From Rhizobium sp. ASV8 (GTDB taxonomy: Bacteria > Pseudomonadota > Alphaproteobacteria > Rhizobiales > Rhizobiaceae): a stretch of 41,540 nucleotides of DNA. The stretch spans positions 1 to 41,540 of the forward strand of contig NZ_JAELUG010000057.1 of NCBI RefSeq assembly GCF_016429255.1, given 5' to 3'. This document shows positions 1 to 7,670 of the stretch, one piece after another. The position numbers and the translations under genes were made by a program. Every line of letters begins with the position of its first letter. Position 1 is the stretch's first letter. The notes beneath the pieces are model-generated. The model had not been told where the DNA came from. It ran no database searches and saw nothing but the letters and a program-made list of their open reading frames with translations.

Positions 1-88
1 ATCCTGGCAAAGCTGCAATTTGAACGGCGTCGAATGCCGGCGATATGGACCTCGGGACTTCATGAGCCTTCTCCGATTGAGGCCCGCA

Positions 89-192
89 GAGTGTATCAGT
101 TTTTTCGTGTCCCGTGGTCCAGCCCGAAGGGTTCACTCCAGAGTGTATCAGTTTTTTCGTGTCCCGTGGTCCAGCCCGAGGGGTTCACTCCA
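89..192. repeat. 52-bp tandem direct repeat, two copies
   Basis: Copy one spans 89-140 and copy two 141-192. They are contiguous and differ at one base (A/G near the end). The repeat lies at the broken end of an IS6-type transposase fragment and adds in-frame codons to it. It may be a duplicated terminus of a lost element or a replication slippage product. I do not recognise the sequence as a known terminus. Confidence 0.9.
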
Positions 193-368
193 AACTTCAC
201 CACCCATTCCGACACTGTCTGAAACGACACGTCAATCCCGCGTTCGGCAAGCAGGTCTTCGACATCGCGAAGGCTCAGCGGAAATCGGTAATAAAGCCAT
301 ACTGCATGGGCGATAATCTCGGCTGGAAAACGATGGCGGTGGTAACGGCTAAGACGTTCTTCGGTCAT
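193..368 (-). pseudogene. IS6-family transposase, N-terminal fragment
   Basis: Read on the minus strand from 368, the protein begins with a short basic leader and then RHRFPAEIIAHAVWLYYRF, followed by SLRDVEDLLAERGIDVSFQT. This is the N-terminal helix-turn-helix of IS6-family DDE transposases. The match stops after about 58 residues, where the 52-bp tandem repeat takes over, so the whole catalytic core is missing. A second, different IS6 fragment lies directly upstream in the same orientation. It is non-functional and marks past rearrangement. Confidence 0.75.
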
Positions 369-610
369 GCTCGCCGAATATCACCGCGATCAGCAAAATC
401 CGTTAAGGCGACGCTGCCGCGGCGGCGAATATCGTTGGCGAAATGCCGGCCGAATTTCTCTGCCCACAGCCGGACCGTCTGATGGGAGACGATGATCCCG
501 CGGGCCCCCAGCAAGTCCTCGACCATCCGAAGGCTGAGCGGACACCTGAAATAGAGCCACACCGCGTGCGCGATGATCTCACCGGGAAAGCGATGGCGGC
601 GGTAGAGCAA
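365..610 (-). pseudogene. IS6-family transposase, second N-terminal fragment
   Basis: The minus-strand reading from 610 gives RRHRFPGEIIAHAVWLYFRC, SLRMVEDLLGARGIIVSHQT and WAEKFGRHFANDIRRR. This is the start of another IS6-type transposase, related to but distinct from the fragment at 193-368. About 65 residues match the family and the DDE catalytic region is absent. The end overlaps the neighbouring fragment by a few bases, so the two remnants abut. It is inferred to be a relic left by successive insertions or deletions. Confidence 0.75.
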
Positions 611-701
611 GTCACCCCGAGAGGAATAGCTGGACGCACCTTGGGACTGTGGCCTCCATCACACGTCACCGCGTGCGCAGCTCGGCCGAGAGGGGGCGAG
701 C

Positions 702-1585
702 GGCTCTGTTGCAAAAAGTTTGGATTGCAGGGAAGTTCCCACTTTCTCCATTGTCAGGCGGATTGAGTTTCGAGATTCCGGGCGAGCAGAGCCACGGCTT
801 CCGTTAATGCGCTCGGACCAATGCCGAAAGCGCGTTCAACGATACGGGCTTCTCCTCGAACGTCGCCGGTCAGGTTGAAAATCGCAGCCTGCCTCTTGCG
901 TAGCGCCCGCATCACCTCGAAACCTTTGATGGTCGCATAGGCCGTTTTCAGTGTCTTGAGCCCTCTGACCGGTCTGATCAATTGCTTGAGCTTACCGTGA
1001 TCGGCCTCAACGATATTGTTCAGATATTTCACCTGCCGATGCAAAAGCTCTTCAGGGCATTTGCTTTCTGCCTTCAGCTCTGAAATCGCAATGCCGTAGG
1101 TCGGTGCCTTGTCGGTGTTGATCACAGTCGGCTTTTCCCAGTCTTTCAACCCATTCAAAGCCTTGCCGAGAAAGCGCTTGGCCGCTTTGGTATTGCGAGT
1201 TGGCGAAAGATAGAAATCGATCGTGTTGCCGAATTTATCGACGGCCCGGTAAAGATACGTCCATTGGCCGCGGACTTTCACATAGGTTTCATCAACCCGC
1301 CAGCTTGTTGACTGCGGTCGGCGCCAATGCCAGCGCAGCCGCTTTTCAATCTCTGGCGCGTATTTCTGGACCCACCGATAGATCGTGGAATGATCAACAG
1401 CGGCACCTCGTTCACCCATCATTTGTTCAAGGTCGCGGTAGCTCACCCCATAGCCGCAATACCATCGAACTGCCCACAAAATCACTTCACCCTGAAAATG
1501 ACGCCATTTGAAATCGCTCATCAAAAATCTCGCTGAAAATCACCGGCGCTCTTTCGGTGATCAACCGAATTTTTGCAACAGAGCC
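702..1585 (-). mobile_element. IS6-family insertion sequence, apparently intact
   Basis: An 884-bp element is bounded by near-perfect inverted ends. The left end begins GGCTCTGTTGCAAAAA at 702, and the complement of the right end gives the same 16 bases ending at 1585. It carries one transposase gene filling most of its length, as is normal for IS6 elements. The 8 bases outside each end (694-701 and 1586-1593) do not match, so there is no target duplication. This suggests that the flanks were rearranged after insertion, or that the element arrived by cointegrate resolution. Confidence 0.9.
754..1524 (-). CDS. IS6-family DDE transposase
   Basis: This 256-residue protein has the usual length of IS6-family transposases, which move DNA by replicative transposition and cointegrate formation. 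The N-terminal part (about residues 25-55) carries the helix-turn-helix with the VDHSTIYRWVQKY motif. The catalytic triad is visible: D78 in WRVDETYVKV, D138 in INTDKAPTYG and E173 in IVEADHGKLK. No frameshift or truncation is seen and both inverted ends flank it, so it may be active. The start chosen gives MMSDFKWRHF, with the next Met one codon later as an equally plausible start. Confidence 0.93.
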   Translation of the reverse strand: MMSDFKWRHFQGEVILWAVRWYCGYGVSYRDLEQMMGERGAAVDHSTIYRWVQKYAPEIEKRLRWHWRRPQSTSWRVDETYVKVRGQWTYLYRAVDKFGNTIDFYLSPTRNTKAAKRFLGKALNGLKDWEKPTVINTDKAPTYGIAISELKAESKCPEELLHRQVKYLNNIVEADHGKLKQLIRPVRGLKTLKTAYATIKGFEVMRALRKRQAAIFNLTGDVRGEARIVERAFGIGPSALTEAVALLARNLETQSA

Positions 1586-1836
1586 GCGCTCACACCCAAC
1601 GAAAACGCCGCATCTCGGATGGATTTGCCTTCCGCTATCATCGAGCTTGAGCCACAGCCATCCAGGCGCCAAGGAATTTTCGTTCTCTTTTCCCTTGATG
1701 CCGAGCCTCTCGGCGAGGACATGAATGTTTGTCGATTGCCGGGTTGGAACCGGAGTGTTGACCGGCTTTACATCGACCAAATTCGCGGAGAAGGCCGCGG
1801 GTTTGTCGCTGCCACGAACAGAGGCAGCAACAACCT
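1586..1836. other. No assignable gene between the IS6 element and chaC
   Basis: Both strands stay open for part of this stretch. The minus strand gives about 65 residues running into the IS end, and the plus strand gives a longer mixed reading. Neither translation resembles a family I recognise. It may be the remnant of a gene cut by the IS6 element. Confidence 0.5.
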
Positions 1837-2571
1837 ATGCTTACGATTCACCCAAGGCCACGGTCCCGTTCTCAGGTATGGGCAATTGAAACAGCCCTGT
1901 CACGGGAGGTCCTCTCTGCCGACAGTGCGGGAGCATTGCTCATAAACGATCATCCTTCCGTGCAGCTTTTGACCATGCCCGAGCGCGAAGCGTCACTTGC
2001 GCGTTTCATGGAAACCCGCCCATCGGGCGACCTATGGGTCTTCGCCTACGGATCGTTGATCTGGAATCCTGCCCTCAATGTCGCAGAACGTCGTGTGGGA
2101 CGCGTTCATGGCTGGCACCGTTCCTTTTGCCTGACCATGGCGGTTGGCCGAGGAACGCCCGAGCGACCCGGACTTGCTTTAGGGCTCGACAGAGGTGGTT
2201 CCTGTCATGGTGTGGCCTATCGTATCGCCGAAGAGGACATTGCCAGCGAGCTACGGCTCCTTTGGAGCCGCGAGATGTTGATTGGTGGCTACAATCCTAC
2301 CTGGGTCGATGTGATCGATTGTGCTGGGCGGAGCTTTGCGTCGGCGATTGCCTTTACGATCGATCGAAACCATCAGCACTACGCCAACAATCTCCCGCAG
2401 CAGGAGCGGGTACGACGCCTTGCAACAGGGACTGGAAGCTGGGGATCATCTGCCGACTATCTCTTCAGGACAATCGACAGTCTTCGCTCCAATGGTATCC
2501 GCGATGATGAGATGGAGCGTCTCGGTGGGCTTGTCGAGGCAGCGACCGCACACGAAGAGCTTATGGCATAG
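1837..2571 (+). CDS. chaC: ChaC-like gamma-glutamylcyclotransferase
   Basis: Members of this family cleave the gamma-glutamyl bond of glutathione to give 5-oxoproline and Cys-Gly in the cytosol. The glycine-rich substrate loop YGSLIWNP is at residues 71-78. RVGRVHGWHRSFC and GRGTPERPGLALGLDRGG follow, and the likely catalytic glutamate is E146 in WSREM. The protein ends near the family's usual C-terminus. The first 46 residues extend beyond the core. An internal ATG at 1975 is a possible start, but residues 20-46 look like the leader found in longer alphaproteobacterial ChaC proteins, so the upstream start is kept with some doubt. It opens a block of stress and repair genes. Confidence 0.85.
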   Translation: MLTIHPRPRSRSQVWAIETALSREVLSADSAGALLINDHPSVQLLTMPEREASLARFMETRPSGDLWVFAYGSLIWNPALNVAERRVGRVHGWHRSFCLTMAVGRGTPERPGLALGLDRGGSCHGVAYRIAEEDIASELRLLWSREMLIGGYNPTWVDVIDCAGRSFASAIAFTIDRNHQHYANNLPQQERVRRLATGTGSWGSSADYLFRTIDSLRSNGIRDDEMERLGGLVEAATAHEELMA

Positions 2572-2592
2572 TGGCAAGACGGACATTCCTAT

Positions 2593-2636
2593 TTGAGGAT
2601 AAGAATCGGAGTTTGGTATCATGCACAAGCACTTAT
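2593..2636 (+). promoter_or_regulatory. Candidate shared promoter element, copy a
   Basis: A purine-rich stretch TTGAGGATAAGAAT is followed by CGGAGT (2607-2612) and, after exactly 20 nt, by TTAT (2633-2636). It lies about 65-110 nt upstream of the SnoaL-like gene. Four other leader regions in this block have the same layout. A regulatory role is inference. Confidence 0.45.
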
Positions 2637-2700
2637 CCCTTTCGTCAGATCATCGAACGCCTTCGGTGATCCAACAAAGTCGATGAAAGGACCTACTGCT

Positions 2701-3156
2701 ATGAGCAAACAGGATGATAACAAGGCCGTCGTCGGCCGCTGGTTTACCGAGTTCTGGGGCAAGGACGTCAATCTTGCGGTCATCGATGAGATCGCAGCAC
2801 CCGACATGTTGCTCAAGTATTCTCTGCATGAGCCCCGTCGCGGCCGCGAAGATATCAAGGCCTTCATGACCGACTTCCGCGCTGCATTCCCTGATCTCAA
2901 TTTCTGGGGCACTGCCGACTTGATCGCAGAGGGCGACTACGTGGTTGGCCAGTGGGAAGGCGGCGGTACTCATACCGGCGCAGCCTGGAACGATGTTCTG
3001 CCCGGCTATCAGGGCCTCCCGGCAGCAACCGGCCGCAAGATGCGGTTTACGGGCACGACCGTCCTCAAGGTCGTCGACGGCAAGATCGTTGAAGAGATCG
3101 GTCTGGACGACGGCCTTACGGCAATGACGCAGCTTGAGCTCGTTAAGGCACTCTGA
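2701..3156 (+). CDS. SnoaL-like / NTF2-fold protein
   Basis: This 151-residue protein belongs to the SnoaL-like ester cyclase group of the NTF2-fold superfamily. It matches in WFTEFWGKDVNLAVIDEIAAPDM near the start, in the PRRGREDIKAFMTDFRAAFPDL segment, and in the final strands with VVDGKIVEEIGLDDGL. Such proteins form small cone-shaped dimers. Members are cyclases, isomerases or simply binding proteins, so the reaction cannot be named. ATG 2701 is chosen because GAAAGGA lies about 8 nt upstream and the family starts here; a longer in-frame reading from 2593 adds unrelated residues. A clear terminator follows, so it is probably transcribed alone from the element at 2593. Confidence 0.8.
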   Translation: MSKQDDNKAVVGRWFTEFWGKDVNLAVIDEIAAPDMLLKYSLHEPRRGREDIKAFMTDFRAAFPDLNFWGTADLIAEGDYVVGQWEGGGTHTGAAWNDVLPGYQGLPAATGRKMRFTGTTVLKVVDGKIVEEIGLDDGLTAMTQLELVKAL

Positions 3157-3190
3157 TCTTCCAGAGATCGTAACGTCCCTTCCGGGACTG

Positions 3191-3222
3191 AAGCCCGCAC
3201 GCCTGGCGCGCGGGCTTTTCCG
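3191..3222 (+). terminator. Rho-independent terminator after the SnoaL-like gene
   Basis: The stem AAGCCCGC (3191-3198) pairs with GCGGGCTT (3210-3217) and a short T-run (TTTTCC) follows. It sits 35 nt after the SnoaL-like stop codon. Confidence 0.75.
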
Positions 3223-3262
3223 TTCTGGTGGACTTTCGAATGTCGTCCCGTGAATTGCAGAT

Positions 3263-3306
3263 TCAAGAATAGGAAACGGAGCGTCGAACCGAGCAGCGCG
3301 CGCTAG
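3263..3306 (+). promoter_or_regulatory. Candidate shared promoter element, copy e
   Basis: TCAAGAATAGGAAA is followed by CGGAGC (3277-3282) and, exactly 20 nt later, by CTAG (3303-3306). It lies about 40-85 nt upstream of the nucleotidyltransferase gene and after the preceding terminator, which is a sensible promoter position. Confidence 0.45.
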
Positions 3307-3347
3307 CTTCATTCTCAAATCAATTGGCAAGAACTGGATACACACCC

Positions 3348-3854
3348 ATGACATGCATCGGTTACGCTCCCGGCGCTTTTGACCTGTTTCATATCGGCCA
3401 TCTCAATCTGCTGCGCCGGGCCAAGGAGCATTGCGATTACCTGATTGCTGGCGTTGTGTCAGATGAGGTTCTCATTGCCCATAAGGGCGTCGTTCCCGTC
3501 GTTCCGCTTGCGGAGCGATTGGAGATCGTGCGCAACGTCCGTTTTGTCGATGCCGCCTACGCTACGACAACCAATGACAAAATCGAGATCTGGAAGAGTC
3601 CAAAATTCAATATTCTGTTCAAGGGAAATGACTGGCAGGGAACCGAAAAGGGTATCCGGCTGGAACAGGATTTTGCGGCATTGGGCGTCGAGGTGGTCTA
3701 TTTCCCCTATACGCTGTCGACGTCGAGCAGTGCTTTGCGCAGGACCTGCAAAACATCGATGCCATGGCAAATCATCACGCGCTGCATGTCGGTTAATTCT
3801 GCACATACATTGTGCGCCACTCGCAAGAACCGGGTGGTGGGGCATCCGATTTAA
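3348..3854 (+). CDS. Cytidylyltransferase-like nucleotidyltransferase
   Basis: This protein of about 168 residues belongs to the HxGH nucleotidyltransferase superfamily, close to the glycerol-3-phosphate cytidylyltransferase (TagD) type. It transfers a nucleotide from CTP or ATP to a phosphorylated small molecule. The active-site motif GAFDLFHIGHLNLLRRAKEH is at residues 8-27. DYLIAGVVSDE, the LAERLEIVRNVRFVDAAY segment and FKGNDWQGTEKG follow. After STSSSALR, where the family's ISSTxLR signature lies, the tail of about 40 residues (TCKTSMPWQI onward) looks atypical and may reflect a frameshift or an altered end. ATG 3348 is chosen since the motif starts just after it. The substrate cannot be told from sequence. 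Confidence 0.78.
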   Translation: MTCIGYAPGAFDLFHIGHLNLLRRAKEHCDYLIAGVVSDEVLIAHKGVVPVVPLAERLEIVRNVRFVDAAYATTTNDKIEIWKSPKFNILFKGNDWQGTEKGIRLEQDFAALGVEVVYFPYTLSTSSSALRRTCKTSMPWQIITRCMSVNSAHTLCATRKNRVVGHPI

Positions 3855-3894
3855 GAGCAAGGATCGGAGTGTGATCGGCACGGTGAATAACTAG
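3851..3894 (+). promoter_or_regulatory. Candidate shared promoter element, copy b
   Basis: TTAAGAGCAAGGAT is followed by CGGAGT (3865-3870) and, exactly 20 nt later, by CTAG (3891-3894). It overlaps the stop codon of the nucleotidyltransferase gene and ends 30 nt before the ada start. No E. coli-type Ada box was recognised here. Confidence 0.5.
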
Positions 3895-3924
3895 CTCATC
3901 CTGCAACGATGCGAGAAGACGACA

Positions 3925-5022
3925 ATGACGACCATGACAAAGACGAGGAATTCCTTGCACACTCCCGTGTCTTCGGTGGCGGATGATCCGCGCTGGGCGC
4001 GCATTGTAGCGCGCGATAAGACGGCGGATGGCTCGCTTTGGTATTCCGTATCGACAACGGGCGTCTACTGCCGCCCCTCCTGCGCGTCCCGAACCGCCAA
4101 TCCAAAGAATGTTGCGCTCCACGATACTCTGGAGAACGCACGGGCGACCGGCTTTCGGCCATGCAAGCGCTGCAATCCCGATGGCCTTTCGCTTGAGTGC
4201 GAAAATGCGGCACTTGTTGCCAAAGCCTGCCGCCTGATCGAGGAGAGCGAAGAAGAGCCGTCTCTGGAGGAGCTTGCCGAGGCGGTGGATCGCAGTCCCA
4301 GCTATTTCCATCGTCTGTTCAAGTCGACGACGGGTCTCACGCCGAAAGACTACGCCGCAGCTGACCGGGCTAAGAAGGTGCGGGAAGGTCTGGAAATCGG
4401 CAATAGCGTCACGGAGGCAATCTATGATGCAGGATTTAATTCCAGCGGTCGCTTCTATGAGAAGTCGACCGGTATCCTCGGCATGACACCGACCCAATAT
4501 CGCGGCGGCGGTGCCAATGAAGAGATCAAGTTCGCGGTGGGACAAACCTCGCTTGGCGCCATTCTCGTCGCCTCGAGCACCAAGGGCGTTGCGTCGATCC
4601 TGCTTGGCGACGATCCCGACAAGCTGGTTCGTGATCTGCAGGACCGTTTCCCGAAGGCACATCTGATAGGTGCGGATCGAGAATATGAGGCGTTGATCGC
4701 GCAGGTCGTCGGATTTGTCGAAAATCCGCGTATCGGACTGGATCTTCCCCTCGATGTCAGGGGAACGGCGTTCCAGCGGCGGGTTTGGCAGGCATTGCAG
4801 GAAATTCCACCCGGTCAAAGGGTGTCCTATGCCGAAATCGCCCGCCGGATAGGCTCACCGAGCGCGGTGCGGGCTGTCGCTGGCGCCTGTGCTGCGAACC
4901 ATCTCGCGGTGGCGATACCTTGCCACAGAGTGGTTCGCAATGATGGCGCCCTTTCGGGATATGCGTGGGGCGTCGATCGAAAGCGCGCCCTCCTTGCGAA
5001 GGAGGCGTCGGCGAGTGCGTGA
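3925..5022 (+). CDS. ada: Bifunctional Ada: alkylation-response regulator and O6-methylguanine-DNA methyltransferase
   Basis: This 365-residue protein has full Ada architecture. The N-terminal zinc domain carries the four cysteines C49, C53, C80 and C83 (GVYCRPSCAS and FRPCKRCNP). One of them accepts methyl groups from DNA phosphotriesters, which turns the protein into an activator. An AraC-type DNA-binding domain follows (about residues 95-190, with SPSYFHRLFKSTTGLTPKDY). The C-terminal methyltransferase domain has the active-site PCHRV with C333 as the suicidal methyl acceptor. The gene leads an alkylation-repair group with alkA, a conserved protein and alkB. By analogy with E. coli, methylated Ada would activate itself and these neighbours. 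Confidence 0.96.
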   Translation: MTTMTKTRNSLHTPVSSVADDPRWARIVARDKTADGSLWYSVSTTGVYCRPSCASRTANPKNVALHDTLENARATGFRPCKRCNPDGLSLECENAALVAKACRLIEESEEEPSLEELAEAVDRSPSYFHRLFKSTTGLTPKDYAAADRAKKVREGLEIGNSVTEAIYDAGFNSSGRFYEKSTGILGMTPTQYRGGGANEEIKFAVGQTSLGAILVASSTKGVASILLGDDPDKLVRDLQDRFPKAHLIGADREYEALIAQVVGFVENPRIGLDLPLDVRGTAFQRRVWQALQEIPPGQRVSYAEIARRIGSPSAVRAVAGACAANHLAVAIPCHRVVRNDGALSGYAWGVDRKRALLAKEASASA

Positions 5023-5148
5023 TGTCATTGCCAGTGCTCTGACAGAGAGCGAACGTTTATGCGCTGTCGTGTCCCATGACGATCACACCTGCGTTGTTTG
5101 CGACCGGGGCCAGCATTTTAAGATCGCCTTCGAATGCAAGGTGTCGAC

Positions 5149-5790
5149 ATGAATCTCCACGCTCGTTACGACGCATCCGCTTTGTTCCTTTCGAGTGTTG
5201 ATGACGACTGGGCCCGGCTCATTGACCTGGTGGGACCCTGTCGACACGACCCCAAGGCTGCGCGCGAGCCCTACGAGGCGCTCGTGCGGGCCATTGCCTA
5301 TCAGCAACTCACGGCCAAGGCCGGCGACGCGATCCTTGGACGCCTCAAGGAGCTGTTCGGTGGTTGCGATTTCCCGCGGCCGGCGGACCTGATTGCTGCG
5401 GATTTCGATGCCATGCGAAGCTGCGGCTTCTCCGCCAGCAAGATTGCAACCATCAAGGCGATTGCCGAGGCAGCGCTCACGGGACTTGTTCCCAGGCGCG
5501 AAGATGCGGTCACAATGGACGATGAGGCCTTGATTGCAAGAATGGTCACCATCAAGGGAGTAGGGCGATGGACTGTCGAGATGCTCCTGATGTACTCGCT
5601 GGAGCGAATGGACGTGCTGCCGGTTGACGATTTCGGCGTACGTGAGGGGTATCGCGCCCTAAAATCGCTTGCCGAGCAACCTAAACCCAAGGAACTGCGC
5701 CGGCTGTCGGAAGCCTGGTCGCCACATCGCACGGTTGCGGCATGGTATCTGTGGCGCATCCCCCGGGAGCGCGGCAATGTGCTGGCATAG
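5149..5790 (+). CDS. alkA: DNA-3-methyladenine glycosylase II (AlkA family)
   Basis: This enzyme of about 213 residues removes alkylated bases such as 3-methyladenine from DNA. It is an HhH-GPD glycosylase. YEALVRAIAYQQLT lies near the start, the helix-hairpin-helix is TIKGVGRWTVEMLL, and the catalytic aspartate lies in LPVDDFGVREG. The protein is shorter than E. coli AlkA and lacks its N-terminal TBP-like domain, as is common in alphaproteobacteria. ATG 5149 gives MNLHARYDAS; another in-frame ATG at 5134 would add five residues. It lies 126 nt after ada with the same orientation. Confidence 0.92.
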   Translation: MNLHARYDASALFLSSVDDDWARLIDLVGPCRHDPKAAREPYEALVRAIAYQQLTAKAGDAILGRLKELFGGCDFPRPADLIAADFDAMRSCGFSASKIATIKAIAEAALTGLVPRREDAVTMDDEALIARMVTIKGVGRWTVEMLLMYSLERMDVLPVDDFGVREGYRALKSLAEQPKPKELRRLSEAWSPHRTVAAWYLWRIPRERGNVLA

Positions 5791-5901
5791 GTGGCCGGTC
5801 GACTTGCGGACTGGACGGCGAGACTCGGAGTGCGACGACTGAGTGCCTGCTGCATGAAAACGGCAAACTTGAATTGCACCTCGGCATATGCCGGGCTCAG
5901 G

Positions 5902-6531
5902 ATGGAAGCTATGCACCTGCAAAACCGTGTCACTCCGTTTGGCGGCATCGTTGCGATCTCGCAGCGCGGTCTGTTCACGGGCAATCGCGGCATTATTCAC
6001 GACCCGTCGACCAAGACATTGCTCAGAAAGCGCTGGGCGTCGAAAGCATGGCTGATCTGCAACTGCAGCTACAAGGGACAGTGCCGCGACGTCATGGCGA
6101 CGCGGAGTTGGACCGAATTGTTCTTCCTCGATGAGGCGATCGCATTGGCGGCGGGCCACAGGCCTTGCTTTTTATGCAGGCGCACGGCTGCCGAGCAATA
6201 CCGGACCTGTTGGGCTAGTGGTCGTGGCGAAGCATGCCCATCTGCCGCCGGGATTGATGCTGTATTGCATGCCGAACGGCTGGAAGAGGGTCGCAAGCGG
6301 TTGCATCCGGTGACACAGGGGCTGGGTGACTTGCCTGATGGTGTTGTGGTCGCACTGGGTGAGGACGCGTTCACGCTGCGAGGCGGCCTGGCACACCGCT
6401 GGACGAATGAGGGTTATGCCGAACCGCAGGTACTCAGCAATGCCGACTGGCTATTGACGCCGCCTTCCAGCGTAAAGGCGCTGAGAGCAGGCTACGCGCC
6501 GGTCTTTCACGCGACCATCAACATCCATTAG
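5902..6531 (+). CDS. Conserved cysteine-rich protein of the ada-alkA-alkB group, function unknown
   Basis: This protein of about 209 residues lies between alkA and alkB in the same orientation, with only 8 nt to alkB, so co-expression is likely. It contains WLICNCSYKGQC in the middle and, after FFLDEAIALAAGHRP, a CFLCRR motif. C53, C55, C61, C89 and C92 could therefore bind a metal. I recall similar uncharacterised proteins in rhizobial genomes but no known activity. The start is uncertain: ATG 5902 (MEAMHLQNRVTPFGG) and ATG 5911 are both in frame, while the upstream in-frame region to 5791 looks non-conserved. A CGGAGTG hexamer-plus-one at 5826 resembles the promoter element of this block. 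A role in alkylation repair is inference from position. Confidence 0.7.
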   Translation: MEAMHLQNRVTPFGGIVAISQRGLFTGNRGIIHDPSTKTLLRKRWASKAWLICNCSYKGQCRDVMATRSWTELFFLDEAIALAAGHRPCFLCRRTAAEQYRTCWASGRGEACPSAAGIDAVLHAERLEEGRKRLHPVTQGLGDLPDGVVVALGEDAFTLRGGLAHRWTNEGYAEPQVLSNADWLLTPPSSVKALRAGYAPVFHATINIH

Positions 6532-6539
6532 GCAGTTCC

Positions 6540-7190
6540 ATGTCCGACTTGTTTGACAATATTGTCCCACTCGATCCACCCTTTGAACGCATGGCGGAAG
6601 GCGCCGTGCTGTTGCGCGGTGCGGCTCTCCCCTTTGAGAAGAAGGTCCTTGCGGCACTTGACCGGATCGTTGAACAGTCGCCGTTTCGGCACATGGTGAC
6701 GCCAGGTGGCTTCATCATGTCGGTGGCTATGACCAACTGCGGCGCGGCAGGCTGGGTGACCGATCGCAGCGGTTATCGTTATGACCGGAATGATCCGGAG
6801 ATGGGACGTCCATGGCCGACGATGCCGGATTGCTTTCGTGAGCTCGCGGCGAGCGCCGCATCCAATGCGGGCTATCCCGAATTTCGGCCGGACGCCTGCC
6901 TCATCAATCGCTACGAGCCGGGCGCGCGTCTCTCGCTTCATCAGGACAAGAATGAACGGGACTTTGCCAATCCGATTGTTTCGGTGTCGTTGGGCTTGCC
7001 GGCGATCTTTCAGTTCGGCGGCTTGAAGCGCAATGATCCAATCAGAAAGTTCGCGTTGCGCCATGGTGATGTTGCGGTCTGGGGCGGCCCTTCCAGGCTG
7101 TTCTATCATGGGGTGCCGGAATTGAAGGATGGCATGCACGAGATGGTCGGACGCATGCGCATCAACCTGACGTTTCGCGGCGCGCTCTAA
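6540..7190 (+). CDS. alkB: Alkylated DNA dioxygenase AlkB
   Basis: This 216-residue Fe(II)/2-oxoglutarate dioxygenase directly reverses 1-methyladenine and 3-methylcytosine damage in DNA and RNA by oxidative demethylation. The metal ligands are H134 and D136 (LSLHQDKNE) and H190 (LFYHGVPEL). The co-substrate arginines lie in GRMRINLTFR at the end. The N-terminal nucleotide-recognition lid contains FIMSVAMTNCG and YRYDRNDPEMGRPWPTMP. The length and spacing match E. coli AlkB closely. It follows the conserved cysteine-rich gene by 8 nt and completes an ada-alkA-X-alkB set. Confidence 0.96.
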   Translation: MSDLFDNIVPLDPPFERMAEGAVLLRGAALPFEKKVLAALDRIVEQSPFRHMVTPGGFIMSVAMTNCGAAGWVTDRSGYRYDRNDPEMGRPWPTMPDCFRELAASAASNAGYPEFRPDACLINRYEPGARLSLHQDKNERDFANPIVSVSLGLPAIFQFGGLKRNDPIRKFALRHGDVAVWGGPSRLFYHGVPELKDGMHEMVGRMRINLTFRGAL

Positions 7191-7208
7191 CGCCCGAATT
7201 ATCTCGGT

Positions 7209-7228
7209 TTGATGAGAATAACCGGAGT
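7209..7228 (+). promoter_or_regulatory. Candidate shared promoter element, copy c (downstream half weak)
   Basis: TTGATGAGAATAAC is followed by CGGAGT (7223-7228), about 100 nt upstream of the small gene at 7330. Unlike the other copies, there is no YTA tetramer at +20; the nearest match (ATAG, 7253-7256) is 4 nt further. Confidence 0.35.
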
Positions 7229-7329
7229 GACGAAGGGCAGGTCTTTCGCGCAATAGTGATATTATCGACACTCCTACCAGGCGAGTTTCTGGTCTTGCAG
7301 ACGACCGCGGCGACAAGGACGCCCACATC

Positions 7330-7581
7330 ATGCTGTTTCGTAGCGACATCGATGCAAGGAATGGCCGGCACGCACGAGCGGAAACGGACGAGACCTTTGA
7401 CGCCGTTGCTGCACTCGCCGCCGGCGATCCAGATAAAGAACTCGTACTATCCCATGTTGCCCGCATGGTCGCCGACGGCTTCGCAGCCTGGGATATCTTC
7501 GACAACGGGGAGATCGAAGTCCGTTTCAACACCGGTGAAACGTTCATATTCGCCGAGACGGCCGTCTTGCGTCTCGCCTGA
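7330..7581 (+). CDS. Small conserved-looking protein, unknown function
   Basis: This 83-residue acidic protein has no membrane segment or recognised domain. It has an alpha-helical first half (ETDETFDAVAALAAGDPDKE, then LVLSHVARMVADGF) and a likely beta-hairpin second half (IFDNGEIEVRFNTGETFIF). Codon use matches its neighbours, and it sits between two of the shared upstream elements, which supports a real gene. I cannot assign a function. Its location in a stress and repair block is the only hint. Confidence 0.6.
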   Translation: MLFRSDIDARNGRHARAETDETFDAVAALAAGDPDKELVLSHVARMVADGFAAWDIFDNGEIEVRFNTGETFIFAETAVLRLA

Positions 7582-7626
7582 CCGATTGAGCAGAGCCTCC
7601 AATCGTAACCGGATGACTGTCCGACT

Positions 7627-7670
7627 TTAAAGGCAGGATTCGGAGTGCCGGCGGATCTGAACCGAATTAG
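7627..7670 (+). promoter_or_regulatory. Candidate shared promoter element, copy d
   Basis: TTAAAGGCAGGATT is followed by CGGAGT (7641-7646) and, exactly 20 nt later, by TTAG (7667-7670). It lies about 115-155 nt upstream of the oxygenase gene at 7784. Confidence 0.45.

Noticed and set aside
694..1593. Target-site duplication of the IS6 element
   Set aside because: The 8 bases on the left (gggcgagc) and right (gcgctcac) do not match.
1508..1945. Plus- and minus-strand readings between the IS6 element and chaC
   Set aside because: No recognisable family. Parts run into the IS6 element, so these are probably broken or accidental.
2621..2686. Possible 21-codon leader peptide before the SnoaL-like gene
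   Set aside because: An ATG follows the CGGAGT element at a ribosome-site distance, but the other copies of the element have no such ORF, so a transcriptional role fits better.
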